A DNA stretch of 64,000 bases from Vibrio crassostreae (GTDB lineage Bacteria > Pseudomonadota > Gammaproteobacteria > Enterobacterales > Vibrionaceae), in NCBI RefSeq assembly GCF_024347415.1, contig NZ_AP025476.1:2046001-2110000 (forward strand), in the 5' to 3' direction. Position 1 is the stretch's first letter; every line of letters begins with the position of its first letter. Both the position numbers and the translations under genes were made by a program. Below, piece by piece: positions 27,755-36,262 of this stretch. The notes under the pieces were generated by a model. It was not told the origin of the DNA. It did not search any database and worked only from the letters and a program-made list of their open reading frames with translations.

Positions 27755-28990
27755 TTATTCAAATGTAGGCAAATAACATGACCGCCAGCAATTTTTTAGC
27801 CATTGATGATAAGATCTTAATGCTGCAAGTTTTTGCAGTTCAATGTGAGTATGGATGTATGCCTGATCTAGTTTTCCTTTGGCATGGTTGAGCAGCGTTT
27901 CACCAACTAGGTAATCTATACCTATATCAGCCCAGATAGTTCTCGCTAGCTTCCTTAGGTCATGAGCACACCATTTACCCTTTGATACCGTTTTAACTAA
28001 CTCCGTAGCGCTGACGCGAGATATTGGTGCTTTATCTTGTTTGGTTTGTGGAAAGACATGGTTACCCTTGTAATAGTTAGCTAACTGCCATGCTTTAAAC
28101 GCCTTTAACAGTTCGACCATCTCGTCTGTTAATGGGTAAATAACCTCTCGTTTTGTCTTCGTATCATACTTAGGGATTTTCCATCGCTTAGTTTTGAAAC
28201 AGACGTTGCACCATTTGGCCTTACGCGTTTCACCAATACGTGAACCATGGCTAAGCATCAGTAGACCTAGAACTCGGGCAAAAGGCTCTGATGTGCAAAG
28301 CCCTTCCAATAACTCTTGAACATCGCCTGGTTTAAGGCTGCATCCCTTTGCTTCAATTTTGGCCGTGATGAAATCTGTAAACACCATATCGGTTAATGGG
28401 TTATGCCCTATCATCTTTAACTTCTTCGCCTTTTTGAAGGCAACCTTTAAAGCCTGAAAGATAGATCGAATATAACTGATTGAGTAGTTGTTCTCCCTTA
28501 GCGGTTTCATCAACAACTTCTCAATTTTCCGATGAGTCAGCTCAGCAATTCTTTCCCCATGCAGTCTGGGCACGAGGTGAAGGTCAACCATACATTTGAG
28601 CGAGATGATCCGCTCTGCAGATAAGTGCTGTGACCGGTTCTCTCTGTCTAGATGCCAAACCAACAACTCATCAACAGTTTCAAACTCATTAAATATCGCT
28701 CTTTTGCCCTGAGCGAGATCTAAGACGTAATAATTGAGTACATCAAACACATGAGTGGCTGAAAGGTTCGGGTACTTCCCTAGCGTATGAGGCCTCTGAG
28801 CACCGTCTTTATATTCCATATAAACCCACGAACCCTGATCTCGATTCTTACGAAAACGCAAGTAAAGCGAATAACGCTCATCTTTCAACTGCGTCACTCT
28901 TGGGTCTTTCGAGTACTTTCTAATTTGCGCTTCGGAAATCTTACAGCGAACAGTAGCGGCATGATGAACACCGGCATTCAACTTAATCAT
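27755..28990 (-). CDS. Second tyrosine recombinase (integrase 2)
   Basis: 411 aa. C-terminal catalytic domain: LSHGSRIGETRKAKW (first Arg), CAHDLRKLARTIWAD (His-x-x-Arg), ETLLNHAKGKLDQAYIH (His and nucleophile Tyr). An N-terminal arm-binding-like domain and SAM-like core-binding domain precede it. It starts two bases after the tail gene D stop and uses a ribosome site within the end of D (GGAGAATAAAATG), so it should be translated from the late mRNA. It is not related closely to the right-end integrase and is not next to an att site I can find. It may serve another integration site, belong to a nested element, or be a relic of module exchange. Confidence 0.88.
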   Translation of the reverse strand: MIKLNAGVHHAATVRCKISEAQIRKYSKDPRVTQLKDERYSLYLRFRKNRDQGSWVYMEYKDGAQRPHTLGKYPNLSATHVFDVLNYYVLDLAQGKRAIFNEFETVDELLVWHLDRENRSQHLSAERIISLKCMVDLHLVPRLHGERIAELTHRKIEKLLMKPLRENNYSISYIRSIFQALKVAFKKAKKLKMIGHNPLTDMVFTDFITAKIEAKGCSLKPGDVQELLEGLCTSEPFARVLGLLMLSHGSRIGETRKAKWCNVCFKTKRWKIPKYDTKTKREVIYPLTDEMVELLKAFKAWQLANYYKGNHVFPQTKQDKAPISRVSATELVKTVSKGKWCAHDLRKLARTIWADIGIDYLVGETLLNHAKGKLDQAYIHTHIELQKLAALRSYHQWLKNCWRSCYLPTFE

Positions 28991-28991
28991 T

Positions 28992-29966
28992 TTATTCTCC
29001 CGTTAAGGTGGCTTTAATACTCATGCGCCTTGGTTGTAAGCCTTGGCCTGAAAACGAAACGCTGTCTATTGAGCACGTTCCTTGGAATGCACCAGGGAAA
29101 GAGCTATCGAGAATCAATAGCCCCTCCGCAAATACCGCTGGGTTCGGCGGCGCTTCGATACTGAGCTTTCGTCCCTCTCGCTGCATTCGTCTGAGTTCGC
29201 TCGCGCATGCCTGCTCTGCTTCTTGTTGACTGTTTCTGTCTTTACCTATCGATTTAAATGGCGCCTTACCTTTTCTCACTTCCTGTCGAGTGCCGTCCTC
29301 AGTCGAAAGATAAAATGCCTTAACACCGGCGACATCCGTTCGTCCATCGAGGTCGATACTCACGTTGATGAAATTCGGAAGTTGTGGCTGATTACCACTG
29401 GCCTGCGATAACGTGATGGTTTCAATGTCTTTGCCACTGGCGCTTCTGGCTTCCCCCTTGGGAGCAAAAATAAAGCGACCATCGATAGGTTTAGCGACAG
29501 CATCATATTGCTTAGCCAGCCGGTACAAAAACGAAGGCGCACTTTCATCAGTGCGATCGACATGCGCGATTTCAATTTTTTGTAATCTCGGATGCACAAA
29601 AGTTTGAAAGCCATGAGGGGTCACATTATCCGCAACAACTTGAGCCAGTGTTGTCTTGTCCCAGCTCATCGATTTACGCTCTCGATAACCGGTTTCATCT
29701 TTAATACTGAAAGGGGCGACAGACAACACCAAAGTCACTTCTCGGGGATGTAAGCTGATGGAACGTTTCGATATTTGAAATTCATCACGCAGCACTTCAC
29801 CCAAATAGACTGAGTACTTTTCTCCCTTCGGGGGAATGCCGTCAATGTCATCAGAGTTGATCGTTAAAGAAAGGCTATCCCCCTCAATCCCGTTGCCATC
29901 AGATAGACGCCACGATTTAAGGCGAGCCAATAACAGTTCGCTATTTTTGCCGACTAGTTTGAACAT
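28992..29966 (-). CDS. P2 gpD-like tail protein (late control D family, hub)
   Basis: 324 aa, phage late control gene D family, the baseplate hub/tail tip protein of P2-like contractile tails (gp27-like). Signatures: LSLTINSDDIDGIPPKGEKY, FLYRLAKQYDAVAKPIDGRF, KSIGKDRNSQQEAEQACASE, FPGAFQGTCSIDSVSFSG. Start: the frame is open to 29975 but ATG 29966 overlaps the stop of gene X (TAATG) and gives the conserved MFKLVGKN start. Confidence 0.92.
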   Translation of the reverse strand: MFKLVGKNSELLLARLKSWRLSDGNGIEGDSLSLTINSDDIDGIPPKGEKYSVYLGEVLRDEFQISKRSISLHPREVTLVLSVAPFSIKDETGYRERKSMSWDKTTLAQVVADNVTPHGFQTFVHPRLQKIEIAHVDRTDESAPSFLYRLAKQYDAVAKPIDGRFIFAPKGEARSASGKDIETITLSQASGNQPQLPNFINVSIDLDGRTDVAGVKAFYLSTEDGTRQEVRKGKAPFKSIGKDRNSQQEAEQACASELRRMQREGRKLSIEAPPNPAVFAEGLLILDSSFPGAFQGTCSIDSVSFSGQGLQPRRMSIKATLTGE

Positions 29967-30169
29967 TAGTCCCAAGACCTCGTAACAGATTGAGTGGGTT
30001 TCACCGTAGATATTTCAGGAATATGGACATGGGTATCTGCAGTGAAGGCATCACCACGGACATGCGGATTAAGGCGATAAAACGCGATCTCTAACTGATC
30101 GCTGTCTTGACCTGTTTGTTTAAAGAGTAAATCAGTGATTAATTCCCCTTTACGCGCAAATATTTTCAT
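29966..30169 (-). CDS. P2 gpX-like tail protein (LysM-like)
   Basis: 67 aa, phage tail protein X family: MKIFARKGELITDLLF, then NPHVRGDAFTADTHVHIPE. A small LysM-like protein that binds at the tail tip. Overlaps gene U upstream (ATGA type) and gene D downstream (TAATG), the usual U-X-D order. Confidence 0.9.
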   Translation of the reverse strand: MKIFARKGELITDLLFKQTGQDSDQLEIAFYRLNPHVRGDAFTADTHVHIPEISTVKPTQSVTRSWD

Positions 30170-30534
30170 CCACGGTACTCCAAGAGCTGCAAAGACATAT
30201 CCGTCACCATGGCGCGCCCATCATGAATAAGCTCACTGCGCCCCTCTTTAATCTGTTTGATCGTCCAACGGCCCAGGTTAAAACCTTGACCGTCACTCAC
30301 TTGTTGAGGCTCATCAATCAAGGCACGAATCACGTCCACGGACTTAGCGGCGCTGTATTGAAGCCACTTTGCTGTAACATCTATCGTCTCAAGTGGTCTG
30401 CCCGTTCGCTCTGAACGCGCATTATCAATGAGGCCGACTTCGGAGTAAGCGCCTGCCGTTGTTCTATCAAACTTCGTTATGGGCGTTTTATCTCCAACCG
30501 AAAACACGAACTCCCCAATCACTAAATGATGCAT
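30166..30534 (-). CDS. P2 gpU-like tail protein
   Basis: 122 aa, phage P2 GpU family: HHLVIGEFVFSVGDKTPI, RPLETIDVTAKWLQYSAAKS, GRWTIKQIKEGRSELIHDGR. Caps or terminates the tail tube. Follows the tape measure gene by two bases. Confidence 0.92.
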   Translation of the reverse strand: MHHLVIGEFVFSVGDKTPITKFDRTTAGAYSEVGLIDNARSERTGRPLETIDVTAKWLQYSAAKSVDVIRALIDEPQQVSDGQGFNLGRWTIKQIKEGRSELIHDGRAMVTDMSLQLLEYRG

Positions 30535-30536
30535 GG

Positions 30537-33278
30537 TTATCCTCTATCAATGGCTGACACGTTAATGGAATCGTCGATGGTAAGCCCCGTTAAAGAGTCA
30601 TATTGGGACTTCATTTGCTGGTCAATTTGAGCGGTAACCTGGGCTGCAATTTTCTGTTCATCCATACCTGGTGCGGCCTGAATAGCGACATCAGTTTTAA
30701 AGATGACATTGGGGGTTTGACGGATGAGAGATTCGTTTTTTTCTTTCTCGACTAACTTTTCAGATACCGTTTCCGAAGCCATGAGTTTATCGTCGGGCGA
30801 ATCCAGCTTATCGCCAAACCATCCCCCTAAAAACTCACCACCAAGATCGCCTAATAACGAACCGGCTAAACCGCCTATCACAGTACCGACACCAGGGAAG
30901 ACCATTGTTCCGATAGTCGCGCCAAGACTGGCCCCTCCTATGCTGCCAAGTAGCCCACCACCTTCGGCCAAGGCGGTTTTGGTGTCGCCTTCGGTGACGG
31001 CCGTTGCGATATTGCCGGCACTGATCGCCATATCAAGCGGCCTAAGTAATTTGCCTAAGCCTGCTTTACCCGCACCTTGAGCCACATCACCGGCGAGCGC
31101 AATGCCATCTTGCGCCATCGCAACGCTTGGCATCATCGCTAATGCGCCACCGCCTAACGATAATGGCAAAGCGCCCCGGTTGGCCGTCATCATTGTGCTC
31201 GCCATGTTGTAAGCTCGAGCAAGCGGGTTTCGTGAACGTAACTTACGTGGAGGGATTCGGCTTTTTGACCGACGACCACTGGCACCCAAACCACCGCCAC
31301 TTCCTCTCCCGCCACGACCAGAGCCCATGCTCATCATGGCTCGGTTTAGCCGGCTAAGTTGTTTCGTTGCAAAAGCCGCTGCTCGGCCACTTTGTTGGGT
31401 TTCTCGATTTAAGCCCTTTCGAAACAAGCGCCCTTTATCGAGGGTATTACCAAAGATAAGGGAGGCGGCTTTGCCTGCTAACATCGCGCCTTTAAACGCC
31501 AATAAGCCAGCAACACCAATTCCAACCGCAGCCGTAACGCCCTGGTTAGCTTCGGCAAAATCCGCCAATAGATTGATGCCATCACCTAATGGCTCAAGTA
31601 CCCAATTGAGCGCAGGTAAAAGAGCGGTACCAACGATCACGCTTAAACGGTTCACCTTGTTGATGAACTGAGAAATGCCGTTTTCACTGGTGTTTATTCG
31701 CGCCTCATATTCGTTTTGTAATGACTGAATATGTACGTCTTGCCCTTGCTTAGCTAACTTGAGCGTTTTACGAAATAGATCCGTGTTACCCGCCAGTGAA
31801 GCCACAGCCCCTTTCGCTTCTTCACCAAAGATTTGAGTGATTAATGCACTTTGCTCTTCTAATGGCGCATCTCTTATGGCTTCAAGCACTTGCAATAACG
31901 TCCCCGAAGCATCGTTTTGCATTGATGTGGCGAGTTCTACTGAATCGAAACCTACGGTTGATAACGCGGTTTGCTGCGCTTTGGTTGCTGCGCCGCCAAG
32001 AGTGAGGCGACCTGAAATATTCTTAAGTGCGGTTGCAGAGCGTTCTTCCCCCATACCTGCAGACAGCATCGACGCCGAAAGCGCCGCGGCTTCATTAGCG
32101 GAGAACCCCGCCATTTTGGCAGACGCGCCTTGCCTAGCCATTACGCCTGCAATGTCGTTAGCTTTCGCATTCGAGTTGTTCGATAAATGGTTGGCAAGGC
32201 CAGCAAGGCCCATCGCACCATTTTGATCTAACCCTAATGCGGCTTTAAATACCGCGAGGGTTTCACCCGCTTGGCCTGCTTCCATATCGAAAGCGACACC
32301 CATTTGTGCAGAATCGAGCACGAACTGTTTTAACTCGGCTTTGTCTTTGATGCCGCTTTGCCCACCAGCTGCCAACATGGCGTTGATGTCATTGGCGCTC
32401 ATCGGTGTTTCAGTAGAGGTTCTTAGCGACCAATTACGCATGGCATCTGCTTCTTCAGGGGTCATATCGACCACCTTTTTCACATCAGCAAACGAGCTTT
32501 CGTTCTTTACTGCCGACCACACCGTCGCTGCTATTGGTGCAGCAGCCATGGTAAGCGACGTCGCTTGACCGCCAATCTCACTCAATTTTGCATCGCGAGT
32601 ATCAATTCGTGATTGAATTGATTTCATCTCTTTCAAGTGACGGTTTTGTTTGGCGATTGCCGCTGTGGCCTTTTCTGCCTGAGCTTCGAGCTTTCTTTGC
32701 TCATCACTCATACGGCCAGTATTGATCCCAGACTCTTTTAACGCGGCGCCCAGCCCTCTGAGTTTATCGCGCTGCTTGTTTTGGCTATCAGTTAGCTGGG
32801 TAACCCGTTTACCTGCCGCTTTATAGGCCGCATTCAACTCATTGGTTTTCACCTTGCCCTGGTGAATCTCATCGTTAAACGAATCTAGCCGTTTTTGCGC
32901 TTCGTATAACCGATTCTTTAAATCAATGGCCCCTTCGCCCGAGGTCTTTTTCAATTGAGAATTGAGGCCTTTTATCTCCGCTTGTGTCTTACTGTATTCA
33001 ACCCGAAGACCCGAAGTTCGCTGTTTGTTGTCTTCCAGTTCTTGACTAAGGCGAGTCACCTTTGCTTTAGCATCATCAAGCTGACCGGCTAACTTAGCGG
33101 CTCGCTTGCTGGCAGACTCAAAACCATTTAATTGTTTGAGCTTGCCATTAAGTGAGATCACCTCTCCACGCTGGCTTTCAAGTGCCGCGGTTAACCGCTC
33201 TGTGGCTGTGGTCGTTGAAACAATGTCCTCAAGACCATTGACGGTGGTATTCAGAACGAGGTTAATTTTCTCGGACAT
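30537..33278 (-). CDS. Tail tape measure protein
   Basis: 913 aa. The first 230 residues are coiled coil (LEDNKQRTSGLRVEYSKTQA, EKATAAIAKQNRHLKEMKS). Next is a phage TP901-like core (MTPEEADAMRNWSLRTSTET, GFSANEAAALSASMLSAGMG), hydrophobic segments near 560-600 and a Gly/Ala-rich region near 790-840. Sets tail length and is ejected with DNA. Its length predicts a tail of roughly 135 nm (about 1.5 angstrom per residue, general rule). Start ATG shares a base with the E' stop (TAATG). Confidence 0.93.
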   Translation of the reverse strand: MSEKINLVLNTTVNGLEDIVSTTTATERLTAALESQRGEVISLNGKLKQLNGFESASKRAAKLAGQLDDAKAKVTRLSQELEDNKQRTSGLRVEYSKTQAEIKGLNSQLKKTSGEGAIDLKNRLYEAQKRLDSFNDEIHQGKVKTNELNAAYKAAGKRVTQLTDSQNKQRDKLRGLGAALKESGINTGRMSDEQRKLEAQAEKATAAIAKQNRHLKEMKSIQSRIDTRDAKLSEIGGQATSLTMAAAPIAATVWSAVKNESSFADVKKVVDMTPEEADAMRNWSLRTSTETPMSANDINAMLAAGGQSGIKDKAELKQFVLDSAQMGVAFDMEAGQAGETLAVFKAALGLDQNGAMGLAGLANHLSNNSNAKANDIAGVMARQGASAKMAGFSANEAAALSASMLSAGMGEERSATALKNISGRLTLGGAATKAQQTALSTVGFDSVELATSMQNDASGTLLQVLEAIRDAPLEEQSALITQIFGEEAKGAVASLAGNTDLFRKTLKLAKQGQDVHIQSLQNEYEARINTSENGISQFINKVNRLSVIVGTALLPALNWVLEPLGDGINLLADFAEANQGVTAAVGIGVAGLLAFKGAMLAGKAASLIFGNTLDKGRLFRKGLNRETQQSGRAAAFATKQLSRLNRAMMSMGSGRGGRGSGGGLGASGRRSKSRIPPRKLRSRNPLARAYNMASTMMTANRGALPLSLGGGALAMMPSVAMAQDGIALAGDVAQGAGKAGLGKLLRPLDMAISAGNIATAVTEGDTKTALAEGGGLLGSIGGASLGATIGTMVFPGVGTVIGGLAGSLLGDLGGEFLGGWFGDKLDSPDDKLMASETVSEKLVEKEKNESLIRQTPNVIFKTDVAIQAAPGMDEQKIAAQVTAQIDQQMKSQYDSLTGLTIDDSINVSAIDRG

Positions 33279-33954
33279 TATTTCACCCCAAGTTTGGCGA
33301 GAATAAGCTCATAACGACGCACCGCGACATCTTGTGGCCATCGCCTTAGTTCAGACTCCGATGTATTTCGGTGCATTGGAACGAGGTCGATTAGGCTCTC
33401 AACGTCATCGGGCGAAAGTACGCCGCCGATTGTTGAAAAAAAGCGCCCACCTGCGGTTTTAGCGCCAGATAATCATTGATTGAGAGAAAATCAAGATCGG
33501 ACCTTTGCAAGCCCGTGATCACCTCAAACATGAAATCTTCACGCGCTCGCTCTTCGGTAATGTCCGCCAACGCTTCGGAATGCGCGACTTTAGGAATGGC
33601 AAACTTCACCTTATTAATCTTGTCACCTACTTCATTTTCGAAAGGATGCAGCAAGGCAAACTCTACCGACTTACCATTAAGCTGTTCACCCTGCAGTTCA
33701 TCTGATGGTTTTAGAATCAAATCACAGATGTCGTCATAGAGCTGATTGAAGTCAGGCACCGCTAAGGTTTCGAACTCGTCTTTGGTCACATCACTGCACG
33801 CCATAATCACGGCTTTACGTTGTTCGAAGAGCTGTTTAGCCGTGAGTTCTTGTTCGGCTTCGATGTGCGGCAGCTTACGGAACTGCGCAACAGGGATCGT
33901 TTTAAGGGTCACGCTTTCACGCGAGAAAAAAGTCAATTTGCTTTGATTTTTCAT
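33278..33954 (-). CDS. E-E' tail assembly chaperone, -1 frameshift fusion
   Basis: The longer product of the gene below. At A-run 33436-33442 (minus strand GC-TTTTTTT-C) ribosomes can slip back one base. The E frame then reads on as FFSTIGGVLSPDDVESLIDL, then VPMHRNTSESELRRWPQDVA and RRYELILAKLGVK, stopping at 33278-33280. In P2, E and E+E' are made by exactly this kind of -1 slip between tube gene FII and tape measure gene T, the same place as here. The extension has the Trp/Arg-rich G-T-like tail typical of E'. Ratio of products unknown. Confidence 0.85.
33391..33954 (-). CDS. P2 gpE-like tail assembly chaperone
   Basis: 187 aa unshifted product. Phage tail protein E family (tail assembly chaperone): TLKTIPVAQFRKLPHIEA, HPFENEVGDKINKVKFAIPK, DITEERAREDFMFEVITGLQ. 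Ends FFQQSAAYFRPMTLRA just after the slippery site. Binds the tape measure and recruits tube subunits. Confidence 0.9.
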   Translation of the reverse strand: MKNQSKLTFFSRESVTLKTIPVAQFRKLPHIEAEQELTAKQLFEQRKAVIMACSDVTKDEFETLAVPDFNQLYDDICDLILKPSDELQGEQLNGKSVEFALLHPFENEVGDKINKVKFAIPKVAHSEALADITEERAREDFMFEVITGLQRSDLDFLSINDYLALKPQVGAFFQQSAAYFRPMTLRA

Positions 33955-33967
33955 GAATTTTTCCCAT

Positions 33968-33995
33968 AAAAAAAGCCACCCGATTTGGGTGGCTT
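33968..33995 (-). terminator. Intrinsic terminator inside the late operon (between FII region and E)
   Basis: On the minus strand AAGCCACCC AAATC GGGTGGCTTTTTTTA: 9-bp stem with T7. It lies just before... the E gene start in the direction of transcription, so late transcription must read through it or restart. Confidence 0.85.
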
Positions 33996-34014
33996 AGGTT
34001 TTGATTGGGTAAGG

Positions 34015-34140
34015 TTAGTGAGAAGGCGATGTGCAGATCTGCATATCGCTCACTTCTCGAACGATCTCTTTCGCTTGCTGAGCCCTTAACCATTGAGCTG
34101 GTGAAGAGCCTGTCGTAGAAACCGTCATAAAACCCATCAT
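34015..34140 (-). CDS. Possible small protein, 41 aa
   Basis: A short frame MMGFMTVSTTGSSPAQWL, then RAQQAKEIVREVSDMQI, which looks protein-like but has a weak ribosome site. It may be a real small gene or the tail of a decayed one. Follows the next small frame and precedes the terminator at 33968. Confidence 0.35.
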   Translation of the reverse strand: MMGFMTVSTTGSSPAQWLRAQQAKEIVREVSDMQICTSPSH

Positions 34141-34161
34141 CTCATCATTGGTAGATTCCGG

Positions 34162-34320
34162 TTACACGCTCCCGTACGACTGGGATGTGGGTGGCTTTAC
34201 GATAGCTTGGGAATAAACTCTTTTGCGCAAAGATAACCAATAGTTATTCGCATTAACAAACTCAAAGCTGTCGAGCAAAACAAACGACCATTTCCCATGC
34301 CACTGGTCGAGGTGTATCAA
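34162..34320 (-). CDS. Possible small protein, 52 aa, after the tube gene
   Basis: TTG start at 34320 placed right after the FII stop, with AGGAG overlapping that stop at good distance. Product MIHLDQWHGKWSFVLLDSFE, then FVNANNYWLSLRKRVYSQ. No family recognised. Spacing and codon pattern support translation, length argues for caution. Confidence 0.4.
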   Translation of the reverse strand: MIHLDQWHGKWSFVLLDSFEFVNANNYWLSLRKRVYSQAIVKPPTSQSYGSV

Positions 34321-34328
34321 CACCTCTC

Positions 34329-34817
34329 CTAACTAATACCCGCCGTCCCCATCAAATCCACACCGCCAACGACGGTCTTACCCGTATCGACATTAATGTC
34401 GTGAATGACAGTACCCGTATCGGTGAGTTTGTATGCTTTACAGGTACCTTCAATGGTTACGGTTGGCTTTTCTCCCATCTTCACTGCATCTTTTTTGATG
34501 TTGGTGATTGGCCCGTACATCGAGTAAACCTCTTGGTACTTCGCCTGATCGGTGTCTTTTCCTTTTTCCGTCACGTTAATTTGAGCGTTATCCATAAAGA
34601 AGCGGCCAAGGGCATTTTGGATTTTTTGGTGATCACCACGTACTTTAAGCGTCCACTTAAGCGGCTCAAAGCCCACGACATCTTCAGACTCGACAAACGA
34701 GCCCTCGTTTGACACCGTCTTGGTTTTAATATCAACCGGAATGAACTCCACGATTTCGTTCATCAGTGGCACAGATTCAATCTGCGCCGAGAGCCGCATG
34801 CGAATACGATCAGCCAT
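34329..34817 (-). CDS. Major tail tube protein (P2 FII family)
   Basis: 162 aa. P2 tail tube FII family: LMNEIVEFIPVDIKTKTVSN, GFEPLKWTLKVRGDHQKIQN, KKDAVKMGEKPTVTIEG. Forms the inner tube of the contractile tail. Overlaps the sheath gene by 8 bp. Confidence 0.92.
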   Translation of the reverse strand: MADRIRMRLSAQIESVPLMNEIVEFIPVDIKTKTVSNEGSFVESEDVVGFEPLKWTLKVRGDHQKIQNALGRFFMDNAQINVTEKGKDTDQAKYQEVYSMYGPITNIKKDAVKMGEKPTVTIEGTCKAYKLTDTGTVIHDINVDTGKTVVGGVDLMGTAGIS

Positions 34818-35979
34818 TGATGACCTCCTCTAGCCACGCTTCGATAAGGCCGTTGTCTACACTCATTTCATAGACCATGTGCTCATTTGGAGCATAGCGA
34901 CCATAGTTAACACACAAGTACCAACGCCCAGAGGTATAATTCTCTAGGTTGTTTTTGCTTGGGTGCAGGAATGCTTTAAATACTGGGATAACGCCCTGAG
35001 CCACCAAGTTTTGGCCCCAGTTCGTTAAACGGTCAACAACTTGATCCATGAACTCTTCGGTAAGCTGCTTACCCATCAGCGGTTGGCTGGTTTCTTCCAG
35101 CTTACGCGCCATCAAATCTTCCAAACCGACATAAGAGAGAAAGCGCCCGGTATTAGAGCGGTTGCCAATGATAGACATTCCCCCCATTCTTGTGCGAGCA
35201 ATCGTCACCACACCATGCTTATTCAGGAAATTGGCTTGAGTGGTTTTATCGTTGATTTTGTATGAAACATTACGAGCAGTTTCATCACAAAGCACCCCTC
35301 GATTTTGCGGACTCTCCCAGCCTTCAACTGAGGCCATCGCTGCCACCAAAGCAATAGAAGCAGGCATAAGAGATTGCACGCCATCATAGGTTTTCAAAAA
35401 CCATGGGTCGATAATCGACAACTTATCTTGTCCTGTCCCTTCCGATCCAAATTCAGCGGCGAACTCTGCAGCTTCCATATCATTCGTATTTGGGCCATCA
35501 AGAACCGGACGACAGCGAACGTCACGACCAATAAGCGCCAGCTTTTGACCCACGGCTTTCGAGTTAAAGCCTGGCGCCGCGATGATGGTTGGCGTTTCTG
35601 CACACGCCTTAACGGTTTCAAGGCCGGTGATCGCCCCTGTAGAACTGTTTACCCCGCCGATAATATTCGCTTCAGTCACTGAGACTTCCGCATTGGCTTC
35701 CACAATCGTTACGTACACAATGCACTTAACGTATTCAAGTAAGTAGCGAATCACATTAGGCAATGTGCCTTGCCTGGTCCCAACGCTATCAAGCGATAAC
35801 ATCGCATGACTGTAATTCCATAAACGCGTTGGCTCGTTATAACTCAAGCCCGTATTCTTATTTGGCGCGGTACCAATTAAATGAACCACCTGCAATGCAA
35901 GTGGTCCCATGCTTGGTTGAGGCTCAATGGTGTTAACTTCTACCCCATTGAGTTCAAAATCTTGGATTGGCGTGAGCAT
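34810..35979 (-). CDS. Contractile tail sheath protein (P2 FI family)
   Basis: 389 aa. Phage tail sheath family: VVHLIGTAPNKNTGLSYNEP, TPTIIAAPGFNSKAVGQKLA, LSIIDPWFLKTYDG, NRSNTGRFLSYVGLEDLMAR, and a conserved C-terminus (FKAFLHPSKNNLENYTSGRW). Proof that the virion is a myovirus. Start overlaps the upstream small gene's stop (TAATG). Confidence 0.95.
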   Translation of the reverse strand: MLTPIQDFELNGVEVNTIEPQPSMGPLALQVVHLIGTAPNKNTGLSYNEPTRLWNYSHAMLSLDSVGTRQGTLPNVIRYLLEYVKCIVYVTIVEANAEVSVTEANIIGGVNSSTGAITGLETVKACAETPTIIAAPGFNSKAVGQKLALIGRDVRCRPVLDGPNTNDMEAAEFAAEFGSEGTGQDKLSIIDPWFLKTYDGVQSLMPASIALVAAMASVEGWESPQNRGVLCDETARNVSYKINDKTTQANFLNKHGVVTIARTRMGGMSIIGNRSNTGRFLSYVGLEDLMARKLEETSQPLMGKQLTEEFMDQVVDRLTNWGQNLVAQGVIPVFKAFLHPSKNNLENYTSGRWYLCVNYGRYAPNEHMVYEMSVDNGLIEAWLEEVING

Positions 35980-36176
35980 TACTTGCCCTCTTTTTCTGTG
36001 AATTTAGACGACACCTTGACTTCAATCGCTGGCCCTAATTTCCCGTTTTGGATAAGAAAGGCCGTTTGTTGAGGCAAAAGATGGATAGTTTTTTCATTTG
36101 GAGACACCCAACGACCATTCAATCGAAACTCTTTGATGATCGGGTATTCCAATGTTTTTACTTTTGATTTCTGCAC
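35979..36176 (-). CDS. Small phage protein next to the sheath gene
   Basis: 65 aa from GTG 36176 (GGAG nine bases upstream); the frame is open to a TTG at 36191. Basic and beta-rich (IKEFRLNGRWVSPNEKTIHL, LIQNGKLGPAIEVKVSSKF). Family unknown; coupled to the sheath gene by TAATG. Confidence 0.6.
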   Translation of the reverse strand: MQKSKVKTLEYPIIKEFRLNGRWVSPNEKTIHLLPQQTAFLIQNGKLGPAIEVKVSSKFTEKEGK

Positions 36177-36192
36177 AGAGAAACGCTCCAAT

Positions 36193-36225
36193 AAAAAAGC
36201 CCTTCACATTGCTGCAAAGGGCTTT
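36193..36225 (-). terminator. Intrinsic terminator before the sheath transcription segment
   Basis: Minus strand AGCCCTTTGCAGCAATGTGAAGGGCTTTTTTA, a stem with T6. One of a tandem pair with 36235-36262, separating the fibre module from the sheath/tube module. Confidence 0.8.
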
Positions 36226-36234
36226 GTCTAGGTA

Positions 36235-36262
36235 CAAAAAAACCGCCTTATTAGAAGCGGTT
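36235..36262 (-). terminator. Intrinsic terminator at the end of the fibre-assembly gene
   Basis: Minus strand AACCGCTTCTAATAAGGCGGTTTTTTTG: 7-bp stem with T7, touching the stop codon of the fibre-assembly gene. Confidence 0.85.

Noticed and set aside
22767..28990. A separate small element at the left, bounded by attL and integrase 2
   Set aside because: No second att-like repeat was found near 27-29 kb, and the 23-bp repeat pairs with the far right end; integrase 2 is coupled to phage tail gene D.
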